Below are positions 44,201 to 54,434 of a stretch of 64,000 nt of DNA, piece after piece. Under the pieces are notes generated by a model. That model made no database searches. It was given only the letters and a program-made list of their open reading frames with translations, and was not told the DNA's origin. The stretch comes from Hormiphora californensis (Eukaryota > Ctenophora > Tentaculata > Cydippida > Pleurobrachiidae), in contig CM035354.1 of assembly GCA_020137815.1 (NCBI GenBank), positions 6,338,015 to 6,402,014 of the forward strand, given 5' to 3'. The position numbers were made by a program, and so were the translations under genes. Every line of letters begins with the position of its first letter. Positions within the stretch are counted from its first letter, which is position 1.

Positions 44201-47200
44201 GTTCAAAAGAGTCAGACAAGGCTTGACTTAGCTCGTTGATGAATCAGGTGTTATCAATCTTGAGAAGAGATTCCTTTCACAGTTTCCTCTTGGAAAACTG
44301 TTTCCCTGGGCATATGCCCACTTGGTTCATCAGGAACAGTGTTTTCCAACGGCACTTCTGGATCGCTGTAGGTGTCCGGTCCAAGTTCAAGCATTCCTCC
44401 CTAGCCATGCCCGGTTGGAATGAAGAATTGGCAAAATTCGGCATATCTTGTCTCTCCAGGCGCCCAGGTAATCTCCTAAGCAAGACGTCATACAAAATAC
44501 CCAGTCCATCAAAGCTCTAGTCTCACTTCCTAGCGTCGGGGCCTGATGTTATACCGCGTCTCTGGAAAGAGTGTCCGCTCTTTCTCTCTCCCCTTCTTGG
44601 TCAGATACATCTACACTTAGCAGGTTGAAATCACATTCTTGATCTTTCGCCTCGTCCTCCTCTTGGAATATCATCATCAGGGCCTGCTCAGTGCTCAACA
44701 TCATCCTCCTCCTCATGGTCTTGCCTTAGTCGGGTTCTCAGATTCTCGGGGCTGGAAGAGGCACATCATCGGCAGTTTTGTGGAGTCCCTTCGGGGTCGC
44801 CAGTTGAGCGATTGTGTAATTCTTGGGGTCGGACTGTGACAAGGGGTGCCCTAGTAGGAGCTCAGATTGGGGGTTCGTGGGCTGTAGATGTAGGGGGTTC
44901 TGCCGGACGAAGGGGTTGTTTTAGGGCACATGCCCGTAAAACAACAGCCTGACGAGATGAATTTGGAGTAATAGATACCAGTGCACATGCACATAGACAG
45001 TAAAACAACAAGGTTCACCACGGTGTGAATATCAAGGTACGGAGAATAGGTTACATCACAAAAGCCATACTAGGGGCGTCCAACCCACAATTGCCTCTCC
45101 TTTACTGTATTTTCTCGTTCCTTAAATACTCCTGAGACTCATATTTACAACACCGCGTGACTGTCTAGTCTACCAAGCTTGGAACCGTGCTTCACCTGGT
45201 CCAAAGTTTTCCGACTCTGCCGTGCCGACAGCTACCACTAACTGTCAACAACCGGCAGGCTAGACTGCTCATTTATCCTATCTCGGGCCAGGCACTACCA
45301 GGCGTCTCTGCGTCTCCGAAACTCAACAGTAACGGTTTACAATGCTCAGATGAACTAATAGTAGGGATCTCTCTACTTGACAGGTGGAAAAGTTACAAGC
45401 CAAAAGAACTAAACCAGTGCGACTTCGCTACTTGGCTTCTTCACACTTGTTTCTTTCCTGAGAACACAAACTACCAGTCGCTACAATAATATTGCCCCAG
45501 AGATAGATATTAATAAGGGGACTCTTAGAAGTGTAAAGAGGGTATCTAAGGCACTTGGGTAACATGGGTACCTCACATATCCCACAACTTGTTACTGTTA
45601 GACTGATAAACGTTTACTCATAATTTTAGAGAACTGACAGCTGTCTACTGAGTTTTCATTCGAACCAATTGCATGTTTCTGGTCCATACTCGCTTTGAAC
45701 AGACTAGAAGGTGTGATAAATTTCCCCTTCAGATGACACCCGACTGGAGGAATGATATTTACACAGCGAAGCAGCTCAGAGTTAGGGGGCTCTACAATGA
45801 TCGGTTACCTCTCGCAGGGGTAAGAAAACAACTCAACTTCTGTCTGGCAGTTTGATTGCGCTCAGATCGGATCCGCACCGCCAGACAACTAAACTTCGAC
45901 CAGCTTTCGATTTCTGAGGATTGAACTTTAGAACTGAGGCACAAACTAAATCCCCCCTTATTTTAGTTTAACTGGGACACCTATGTAAAAGCGTTGTATC
46001 CTGCTGGCAAGTCGCCCGACCCCCTGTCTCTTGTGTTTGTGGAAGATCAGCCCTACTTCCAAAATCTATCTACACTCATTGCAGTCACTCCACCTAGGTA
46101 CAGGACACTTACAGGACATTAAACAATGTCTATCGGGCACACAATGTAAATCCATCTTTATAACTTGAGCAAGACATGCTAATTTTTAAATAACCTCACT
46201 CACTAAGTATTTTTCCCAGGACCTTGGCAAATTACATGAGTCAATCTCTTGTATACAACTTCGCTGATCACCTACCAGAACACATATCCGGACAGATAAG
46301 CGCCCACAAAAACTACAAGTAAGAACCCCTCGGACAAAAAAAATCTCCATAATTAGCAGCCTTTTTAGATGCCCTGAGAACCACGACATAGATGTAGGGA
46401 GGGGTACATTTTAGCGTGATAGTGAACATGTGGGTGAAAACTGAATAGGTTCACCTGAGTGGGGCACCCCGCACCATGTTCAAAACCTAAACAAACTTCT
46501 ATTCGAATCAGAAATTTAGAACAAAAATAATATCATTGGATTATGGAATATAGCTCAGAGTCCGCACAGCTTGGAAAAAAACAAATATTCCTGATCATAC
46601 TCAAGTTGCGAGGAAATGAGTTTTAAGAGCAGGATTATTGTCACAGATTACTCCAGAGAGCCTTATTAATATTGAATCAGTCCAAAATGTCAGACTTCGG
46701 AAGATTTGGTGAGGCCAGTGATACTGCTCCTATCAGAAAACCCCGTCTTATTGCGGATCCTCCTCCAGATCTTTATCAGCTCTCTCTGAATCTCCCTGCT
46801 GAAATATATCCTCACCAGTGGATTATATGCCGAGGTTAAAATGGCCACAGTGAAAGATCCTATCATGTTAAGAGCCGGCCACACCCCTGGAAACCTGATG
46901 TAAACTGTGACAGCTATAGTTCCAATGACAGAGCCAGCGGACATCGCCAGGACCGCATGGGTAGCACGGTCCGAGTTGTTATTGTTGTTAGAGATTGAAG
47001 ACATATTGGCTGCCTCCCTTCGTAGGACAAAAACGGTGGCAACAGATGCTATGACAGCAAGGAGACCGCAACATATATTCAGATATAGTTCGAATTTAAG
47101 GACTGCATGCCGAAACATTGACTCTCCTTGAACCTCGTTGAAGATTGTAGTTGCCCGCTGACACCAGAGATACCAGGAGCTTTGTGTTAGCTGCCCAGTA

Positions 47201-50200
47201 CCCATCCATACAAACAGGAAGGAGCAAATACCAAGTCCTGTAACCATGACAACAATAACTTCGGTAACCAGGGTGATGGTGGGTGGAGAACGGAAGGGAG
47301 CAACAATACTATAGAACCTCAGAGCTGCAAGGAGAACTGTGAGAAGGTAGGAGGAATTGTAGGATGCCACAAAAACAAATGTAGAAACTCCCTCTATGAG
47401 GGTGCTGTTTCGCGTGAATTCAGGTGGATTCAAATCAAAGGCGTTGTAGGCAATAACCAGAGGATTTAAGATGTTGGCAAAGAGATCTGACACTGCCAGA
47501 GCCAGAAAAACAGCCGTGCTAGCCTTTAGAGGACCCTGTCTGTAAAACCAAATGAGATAAGAATTTAGAGGGGTTGAGATGGCCCAACTGGCAACCATTA
47601 TCAATCCCAGAATATAACTGGCAATATATTCCCATACTTGCGTCTCCTCTTGCCTTAGATAGTCTGCATCAAATACAGTTTCACCGAGGAATTTAACGGT
47701 ATTTATACTGCAGCCTGGGTTTGCTCCTTCACGTAGACAGGACGCCCGATATTGTCCAAATAACATCAAACCTTGGTCTCTCTTTCTGGAGAATATAGCA
47801 CGTTTAAACTGTTGAGAATGGCAAATGTTAGCACGGGGATGATTCAAAAAACTGTTGAGAAAATATAGAACAGACGGAAAGTAACGAGATGTAAAAAGAT
47901 GTATTTTTCGGACTCGCATAACATTGCATCTCAGCTCTAGCTCACATGTAAGTGCTATTAACAATAACATATGATCTAGAGCTGAGATGCACTGGTTAAT
48001 AGGGCGAAAAATAAACAAGAAAGTTAGAAAAGAAACCGATTTGTATTGTGGCGGTCAGGCCTGAGGCCAATGCTCTGACCGCAGTTCTCGCGCGCTCCGA
48101 GAAACGAGAATGGGTCAGGCCAATGCTCTGACAGCTCGGACATATTTTTACTGGTTTCTATGAATGGACAATTAGCCATCTGGTCTGCATGAACCCAACC
48201 ATAAAAGCGAGAAAGAGAAAGGGAGAGCGAGAGAAAAGGGGTGGGGGATAAGACATATGTAATATAAACGTTTCGCTTGATGGCATAGGTAATAATATCG
48301 GCGGACGCCAGTGGTCCAGTTTGCTAAGTACAAACCGATTATGTAGTAGGGGTCCCCTTTTATGAGAGATTCGTCGAGTCGACGACAAATCTTTCATAAT
48401 CCTAAAGTTAAGAGGAATCGATTTACTCACTACATATTATCATTAGAGTGTTAATCGATTCCTGTTTATTTGGCAAAATCTAATTTTTGAATTGCTCCCG
48501 AATTGCTACAAAAGAAAGCCGAAAAAAGTAATTTCCCCCTATTAGTTACGACAAGTCACCTTTGTACTACCAATGCGCATCTGTGGCGGAGAAACTCATG
48601 CCCTGGGCCTCTGTTAGGACTCTTCTTGATGCCAACCTTCTAGCAGACAAAACACCGGTAAGATATTCTAAGTTGCAATCAGGGCGTTGTTTTTCCGTGA
48701 TGGGGGATATGGATGAGGCAAGTGCTAACAGCTGGGCTTGAAGATCTTAAAAGAGACCTTAGAGATCGGGAGAGAATGCCGTTTTAGTGGGGCCAGGTGC
48801 CAGTGGGACAGGTATCATGGGCCAGCCTACCATCGTATCATGACACTATATTCCCAGGCAATATCTGTTTTTGAAAGCCTAAAGAGTACACTGGAAAGTG
48901 CGATTGATGCCGTTTCGGGGACCCTCAGCCCTGAGTTCACGACCCGTCTCAAGAACAGAGCCCACTATCTCCGAGAGAAACTAGGGTACCCTTCATGGCT
49001 ACTGGAGGCCAAGAAGGTTGACGAGTATTACAACAAAATGGTAGGTGATTAACCTCTGAATGGGCCCTACAAATTATACAGGGAATCCAAAATCTTAATT
49101 CTTGTAACTCTTGTAATTCTTTTGGGTAATAGAGCTCATTTTGAAAAACTATTAAATCGGCGCTGCGGACCCCATCTGAGAATCAAATCGGGGTCTGGCG
49201 ACGCCAGACAGGGGCTGTTTCATACCGTTTCATACCCTGCTAGAGCATTGGCCTGACAGTTCATACCAATCGCCAGGGATTTAGTTTGGACGCCAAGGAC
49301 TACTTTGGCAACGTAATGGCCATGTCACAGTTTAGGAAAAGCAACGTGCTTCTTTCAACTGAAGAACAGTATACAGACGGAGAGGGGTAAGTAGAAATTA
49401 AATATGCTTATAATTTCACCTTACCCATACATTGATGAACGTGACACCTGTCAGCGCGATACCTAACATTGTGACTCCATCACTCCAGTCCAAACCATCC
49501 CATATTCCACTAGGTGGGACACATTCTACGGGGACAGTGAGGCATCATATTATCTCCACGGCAACCAGATCTACATTCCTAATTGGTATCTCTTCGCACC
49601 GGTTTACTCTCACCAAATGCCTGACTCCTTCAACTACGGGGGAATGGGAACCTGGGTCGCTTACTACATGGTCTATGCCCTAGAGGATGACTGTAAGTGA
49701 TTTCTCAAACTTTGTTGAGTACTCAACATCTCAAACTAGGATCTGAAGTTTAACTGCGGAATCATAATTCACAAAGGGCCTGATAGGGACCCTCACTAAT
49801 ACACTGTCAGGCCAATGCTCTGACCATGACAGTTCTCGCGCGAGAATAGGGTCAGGCCAATGCTCTGACAGCTAATACAAAGGTCCCTAAGGTCCATAGG
49901 GTCCTTATAATTCCCTACTCCAGAGGGTCCCTAGCGTGGTTGAGTTTGGTAAAATTACTCCCGATTCTTCCCACACAGATCGACAGTATTATGATGACAA
50001 AGGTCAGATCCTGCCCCTGAATATTAGTGAAGCAGATGGAAATGCTTATCAGGAGATCAAGAATTGTAACAACTTCATAGCCAACAAAACCTATCTCCCA
50101 CCGGGCGTTGATAAACCGGTAAAGATATTACATTTAACAATTAACATTTAACATCATCAATCATTTGATCGTTATGATCTAATCCGGGGCTCGGTTGTTG

Positions 50201-51017
50201 AGTAAGGGGGAACAGGGTCGAGCAAGACAATCATGATCATTTGAGTCGTTTTTTACTAACACACAGCACATCCCATCTGTTTCAGCTGCCTATAGGATTT
50301 GGAAGTAGCATGGGAGTGGAGACATTGCATTATGATATCATCTCAGCTAACATGGCTTACAAGGTACACACTACACACTGTGTAGTAGACACACTGTTAT
50401 AGCCTGTGTAGTAGGTAAGGCTATAACAGTAGTCATTGTTTGTCATAAAACAGCAAAAAGGGACAATTCACTGCTTGGGAATGTGGAGACCTATAACAGT
50501 CCTACACCCAATATTTCTAGTAATTCAGGTCCCCCACGTTCCTTGTTAGCTCAACAACATATTCCAGGCATGGAAAAGCAACAAAAAAGGAAGTCAGTTG
50601 GCCCCCGCTTTGCCACCTGATGCTGATAAAACCTTTTTCTTGGCTGTTAGTCAGTTCTATTGTTCTACCCGATACTCCCCCAGCAGCTACTACCACAGAC
50701 TGTGAGTATGATGAATCTTTGCATACCGAGAATCGAATTTGATGAGGGTCGGGTGAAAACTATGTGTACATATAACATTATAACACACAGTCATGTGTAT
50801 TAAAAAGTGCTTCAAATAAACCAGCAATGAAATGAATCAGCTAAACAGTGCTTGAAACAGTGCTTCAACTTACCAAATCCCTATGATCAGCTGATAGAGA
50901 TTTCCCTGTTTCAGGTTGAACGGTATTGCTGCATCACGTGTCGAGTTTACTTCTGCTTTTGGATGCCGCTCCACTGATCCCTTGTATAACGATGGTTCGA
51001 CTGTCTGCTACCTCTGA
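38226..51017 (+). CDS. M13 (neprilysin/ECE-type) family protein, predicted catalytically inactive
   Basis: Eighteen exons keep phase and give 724 residues, normal for M13: 38226-38296, 38464-38563, 38933-39097, 39276-39434, 39566-39697, 39881-39946, 40073-40198, 45733-45819, 45967-46097, 46220-46318, 48546-48657, 48858-49040, 49277-49386, 49514-49692, 49979-50118, 50286-50363, 50568-50701, 50915-51017. It is a type II membrane protein: short cytosolic tail, one membrane segment (about residues 25-49), then a Cys-containing ectodomain with PCCSDFYEYSCGDY (M13: PC.DFY.YSCG.W). Later landmarks are REKLGYPSWLL, FNYGGMGTWVAYYMVYALED, and FGCRSTDP...C at the end. M13 enzymes cut small peptides outside the cell using HExxH plus a downstream Glu. 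Here HExxH aligns with YYxxY (residues 564-568), so both zinc ligands and the catalytic Glu are lost. The exon 3 start is the least certain. Intron 7 holds an LTR element; intron 10 holds an antisense GPCR. Confidence 0.92.
40272..41053 (-). repeat. Long terminal repeat (3' LTR in element orientation)
   Basis: 782 bp, identical on inspection to 44805-45586. A 100-codon open frame (40654-40956) is carried identically in the other LTR and has no recognisable domain. Confidence 0.93.
41316..41538. repeat. (CACT)n tetranucleotide microsatellite inside the LTR element
   Basis: About 55 nearly perfect CACT units with a single CAGT interruption near 41360. Confidence 0.97.
41640..41810. repeat. Degenerate ACTCTACTAAG repeat
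   Basis: Imperfect 11-12 bp units (ACTCTACTAAG, ACTCTACTCAG, ACTATACTCAG) in tandem inside the LTR element. Confidence 0.85.
42226..43188. repeat. 22-bp minisatellite inside the LTR element
   Basis: The unit GACTCTACTCACTCGTATCT + AG repeats about 43 times with very high identity. The only common variant is CATATC for CGTATC. Its ACTCTACT core resembles the degenerate repeat at 41640-41810, so it may have grown from that. Confidence 0.97.
44786..44802 (-). other. Primer-binding site of the LTR element
   Basis: TGGCGACCCCGAAGGGA on the minus strand lies two bases inside the LTR that ends CAATCGCTCA. It is complementary to a tRNA 3' end reading ...CGGGGTCGCCA. This fixes the element's orientation. 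Confidence 0.8.
44805..45586 (-). repeat. Long terminal repeat (5' LTR in element orientation)
   Basis: 782-bp partner of 40272-41053; no difference was found on inspection. Confidence 0.93.
46690..47970 (-). CDS. Rhodopsin-like GPCR nested antisense in an M13-gene intron
   Basis: A single open frame reads on the minus strand; the first in-frame ATG is at 47970. The hydrophobic pattern gives seven helices beginning at EYIASYILGLIMVASWAIS. Helix 2 has FLALAVSDLFANILNPL (class A LAxxDL) and the helix 3 end is ALRFYSIVAPFR, a degenerate DRY region. Helix 7 has TSAYNPLVRIYF, a variant NPxxY, followed by an amphipathic SREIQRELIKIW helix 8. Possible N-glycosylation sites sit in extracellular loops (e.g. 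NSTL). About 110 residues before helix 1 look non-homologous, so translation may begin at an internal Met or in an unseen exon. Ligand and G protein cannot be told. The whole frame lies in intron 10 (46319-48545) of the M13 gene, on the opposite strand, and is intronless like many class A receptors. Confidence 0.82.
   Translation of the reverse strand: MLLLIALTCELELRCNVMRVRKIHLFTSRYFPSVLYFLNSFLNHPRANICHSQQFKRAIFSRKRDQGLMLFGQYRASCLREGANPGCSINTVKFLGETVFDADYLRQEETQVWEYIASYILGLIMVASWAISTPLNSYLIWFYRQGPLKASTAVFLALAVSDLFANILNPLVIAYNAFDLNPPEFTRNSTLIEGVSTFVFVASYNSSYLLTVLLAALRFYSIVAPFRSPPTITLVTEVIVVMVTGLGICSFLFVWMGTGQLTQSSWYLWCQRATTIFNEVQGESMFRHAVLKFELYLNICCGLLAVIASVATVFVLRREAANMSSISNNNNNSDRATHAVLAMSAGSVIGTIAVTVYIRFPGVWPALNMIGSFTVAILTSAYNPLVRIYFSREIQRELIKIWRRIRNKTGFSDRSSITGLTKSSEV
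48055..48134. repeat. Palindromic mini-element (GTCAGGCCAATGCTCTGAC family)
   Basis: CTGAGGCCAATGCTCTGACC, then CAGTTCTCGCGCGCTCCGAG, then GGGTCAGGCCAATGCTCTGA. It lies just upstream of the antisense GPCR frame, within M13 intron 10. Confidence 0.8.
49241..49260. repeat. Solo GTCAGGCCAATGCTCTGAC arm next to M13 exon 13
   Basis: AGAGCATTGGCCTGACAG ends in an AG about 17 bp before the chosen acceptor at 49275-49276. A GC-rich hairpin of the second family lies at 49155-49215. Confidence 0.75.
49805..49872. repeat. Complete palindromic mini-element, 68 bp
   Basis: CTGTCAGGCCAATGCTCTGA, central GTTCTCGCGCGAGAA, and GGTCAGGCCAATGCTCTGAC AGC form a near-palindrome. TAATAC lies on each side (left 49798-49803; right after AGC), suggesting a target duplication. 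It is in M13 intron 14. Confidence 0.8.
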
Positions 51018-51082
51018 TTTGAGCACGGAGAGATAGCTGTAAAATGTTTAGTGACACGTTAGTGGTAGTCAGGGGCTTCATC

Positions 51083-51183
51083 GGTAACGAAATTACCCCT
51101 AAGCTAAGGCATCGCGGCAGTGCCAGTATGGTACGTTTTACGTGCCCGCAAGGCGCAATGTAGGGGTAATTTCGTTACCAAGG
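51083..51183. mobile_element. 100-bp MITE with GGTAACGAAATTACCCCTA ends
   Basis: GGTAACGAAATTACCCCTA at the left and TAGGGGTAATTTCGTTACC at the right are exact complements. The same terminal sequence, slightly diverged, lies at the left end of the element at 6536-7252. Confidence 0.82.
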
Positions 51184-51431
51184 GGTTTCAAGGGTGTATT
51201 TGGAGACTGGTTAGATATATAGGCGGTCTTATAAAGGTCACAGTACACGAATTGTGTACATGTGTAAAAACATTGAACGTGTATAGTACACAATTTACAC
51301 TTATACAAAATTGTTCACATTATATCGAGTGTTGTGTGATATGAATGTGAGAGTGTAAATATACGATTTTATAAACCCTTACCCTTAAATTATCCTACTC
51401 TGAGGCAAAACATTACTATCATTGAAAATTA

Positions 51432-51825
51432 GGGTCACCACACACCAAAGTTAAAATTAAAATTAAAATTTGACGTTTTTGGTCATAACTCTGCCATTTC
51501 TTGGCAAAATTGCTTCATTTTGGGCTTGTTGGAAAGAGGGCATCGAGCCCGTTCTGAACAGCCCAAGAAACTTGAAATCGGCGCAAAGTGCGCGGCGTTA
51601 CAGTGCAAAATGTGTGTGTTAAAATTTTAAAATTTTAACGCGCACATTATGCGCCTTAACGCCGCGCACTTTGCGCCGATTTCAAGTTTCTTGAGCTTTT
51701 CAGAACGGGCTCGAAGCCCTCTTTCCAACAAGCCCAAATTGAAGCAATTTTGTCAAGAAATAGCAGAGTTATGACCAAAAACGTCAAATTTTAATTTTAA
51801 TTTTAACTTTGGTGTGTGGTGACCC
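51432..51825. mobile_element. Foldback MITE, 394 bp, 7-bp duplication
   Basis: AAAATTA at 51425-51431 and 51826-51832 flank GGGTCACCACACACCAAAGT and its complement. Arms of about 170 bp match almost throughout (including GATTTCAAGTTTCTTGNGCT and CGCGGCGTTA). The loop of about 40 bp is non-coding. Confidence 0.87.
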
Positions 51826-52150
51826 AAAATTACTTTCAATGAAAGTATCACTATCAATTTCTCTCTCTCTTTCTTTAGAGAAAGAGATCTCTCTTTCTTA
51901 CTTTCTCACTTTTTTCTCTGTTTCTTTCTCTCTACCTCTTTAATTAGTTGATGATATCCCTCAAATTTTATCACTTCCTTAGCCATATTTGAAATTGGCA
52001 CATGTGTTTCAGCTCAGCTGACAATTCGAATGTGTTTGAGATGCTGTGTGTGTTAAATAACTCTAATTAAAAGTAAATAACTATTCTCTTTCTCTTGATA
52101 GTTATAATCTCGGCCCATTCTCGCTTTATTTCCTAAAATCCCCCCTCCTT

Positions 52151-52333
52151 TTAGTCCACTGGACGCACTTCAAACTTCTTCTTCACAACAGACTCCTTCT
52201 TGGCATTAGTCCCACTACCATTAACTATCGTGCTATTGTTCCCCTGTTGCTGTTGCTGTTTCAGTCTGTTGATATTACCGTCCGATGTTGAAAACACACA
52301 GTTGATAGGCTTGTACGTTGGTTTGTAATTCCC
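52151..52333 (-). CDS. Terminal exon of an unrecognised gene
   Basis: A minus-strand exon with acceptor TTTCAG at 52339-52334, open from 52333 to TAA at 52151. It encodes 60 residues beginning GNYKPTYKPINCVFSTSDGN, then a poly-Q run and a basic tail KKKFEVRPVD. The YKPTYKPIN start looks conserved but I do not recognise the family. It joins in phase 0 with the exon at 54969-55083. Confidence 0.5.
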   Translation of the reverse strand, partial: GNYKPTYKPINCVFSTSDGNINRLKQQQQQGNNSTIVNGSGTNAKKESVVKKKFEVRPVD

Positions 52334-53440
52334 CTGAAACAGGGAGAGGTTAGTTGGAAAAGCGTGGAACAATGGGACGTGCTATGGGCGATAAGAAAAA
52401 GAATGAAATGTTTAATGAACGTCTGATTTTTTCATGCTCGAACAAAGAAAGAGAAAGCGGGCGGCACACACACACAGAAGAATTTTCTCAAACTCAAACT
52501 GTTTCTTTGTTTCATAGCAAAGCGTGTTTTCATGTTACCAAATTAACTTCAAATGAGTCGTTAAATGTAAAGGGATGACCCTGATCGATATTTGTAGTTC
52601 GTCTCTGTTTTATCTTCACCAAGTCAGGGGCCTACATGGGGTGTGAACAGTGGTGGAGGGGTTGTAGGGAAGTGAGGGAAATTCAGCATCCATTTTGAAC
52701 CCGACCAGCTTGGAAATGAACCCTCAAATCAAATGAAAATGAGAGGGAAGCGAGAATTCATATTGCGCGCGCGGGATCCCATGCTCTATTTTACGCTTAC
52801 CTTCCCCGACTTTCATTACAAACCACCTGTTTGGCGATAGCGCGCGCGGGAGAGGAGGGCTAATAATCTGTGACCAAATTACATTACGGAACCAGGGTTT
52901 GGTAAATAGTTTCAAAAAGATTGGAAACACCCACCGGCCACCTGATTTGTGTAAGCGGAATCAAGGGAGAGAGCGGGAAATATACATATTTTAAAGAGTA
53001 ATAATTACTGTTAACATTTATCCAATTTTGGGGGAAACAAGCTTTGATAGACATGAAAAATAGAGGAGGTTTTACAAATGAGTGTATCTTGTATATGCTG
53101 TAATTACCGATAATGCCGATACGGAGAATGTGCTACACAGAGTGTGCTGCTTGGCTATAACAGAGCTATTATAGACACACACATTTATACACGGTTTAGG
53201 TTACGTTACAGGCTACTAATTGCTAATCACACGTGAGCCTAGAAGGAAGTATAAGTACAACATTATCACATACATTTTGCGAAAGGTTGGCACGTGGAAA
53301 ACTGACACTTGCAGCAGGTCAGTAGGGCAAAAAGGGAGAGGGGAGAGAGGAGAGAAAAACAGAGAGGGAGAGAAAAACAGAGAAGGACAGAGAGATCGTG
53401 GAAGCCTATCGAAGATAAGATATTGTTATATCGAAATATT

Positions 53441-54434
53441 GGTAAGTCGGAAGAACGTGTCCGTTTGTCTCATGAGGCCTCATGAGGCGCCTCATGAGAC
53501 CTCATGAGGCACCTCATGAGACATTTTCAGCTGTTTCAGTGCCTCATGAGGCCTCATGAGACCTCATGAGGCGCCTCATGAGGCACTCATGAGGCCTCAT
53601 GAGGCCTCATGAGACACTGCTCATGAGGCCTCATGAGACATGTGCCTCATCCCGACTTTGTTTTGATGTCTCATGAGGCCTCATGAGCAGTTTTGACATG
53701 AGGCATGTCTCATGAGGCCTCATGAGGCCTCATGAGGCATATCTCATAGTATAGCTATAGGATTAGGGTTAGGGTTAGAGTTAGGACCAGGTTTCGGTTC
53801 CAGTTAGGAGTACGAACCTAACCACTTAGCCCTAACCACTAAGCCTAGGGGTTAACCCCAACCAATAGGCGTAGGCCCAGAAGTCTATCCTTAACCCTAA
53901 CACTAACCCTAACCTTAATCCTAATACCAAACGAAAGTTAGGGTTAGGATTAGTGTTTGGGTTAAGGATTGAACCCTAGGCCTTGGACCTAGGTTTATCA
54001 TATTATTATAACAGTTTGCCAGTTTGGGGTTAACCCCTAGGCCTAGTGGTTAGGCTCGTACCCCTAACTGGAACCGAAACCCGGTGCTAACTCTAACCCT
54101 AACCCTAATTCCTATAGCTATACTAACTCTAAGGTGTCATGATATATGCCTCATGAGGCCTCATGAGACATGCCTCATGTCAAAACTGCTCATGAGGCCT
54201 CATGAGACATCAAAACAAAGTCGGGATGAGGCACATGTCTCATGAGGCCTCATGAGCAGTGTCTCATGAGGCCTCATGAGGCCTCATGAGTGCCTCATGA
54301 GGCGCCTCATGATGTCTCATGAGGCCTCATGAGGCACTAAAACAGCTGAAAATGTCTCATGAGGCCTCATGAGTGCCTCATGAGGTCTCATGAGGCGCCT
54401 CATGAGACAAACGGACACGTTCTTCCGACTTACC
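53441..54434. mobile_element. Inverted-repeat element of CATGAGGCCTCATGAG palindromes with telomere-like centre
   Basis: GAAATATT is duplicated at 53433-53440 and 54435-54442. The termini GGTAAGTCGGAAGAACGTGT and its complement are perfect. Both arms (about 300 bp) consist of dozens of CTCATGAGGCCTCATGAG-type palindromes with short spacers. The core carries GGGTTAGGGTTAG and, inverted, CTAACCCTAACCCTAA. There is no ORF of note. An 8-bp duplication is hAT-like. Confidence 0.87.

Larger units (their letters stand above)
40272..45586 (-). mobile_element. LTR retroelement without recognisable gag-pol (LARD/TRIM-like)
   Basis: Two 782-bp direct repeats look identical base for base and bracket 3,751 bp of internal sequence. 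The target duplication ACTT lies at 40268-40271 and 45587-45590. On the minus strand each LTR begins TGTGGGATATG and ends CAATCGCTCA. The primer-binding site TGGCGACCCCGAAGGGA (44802-44786) starts two bases after the 5' LTR and could pair with a tRNA-Arg-like 3' end. A purine tract (AGGAGAGGGTGAA, 41066-41054) precedes the 3' LTR. The interior is mostly tandem repeats and lacks protease, RT or integrase motifs. It sits in intron 7 of the M13 gene, opposite to its transcription. Identical LTRs imply a recent insertion using enzymes supplied in trans. Confidence 0.92.
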
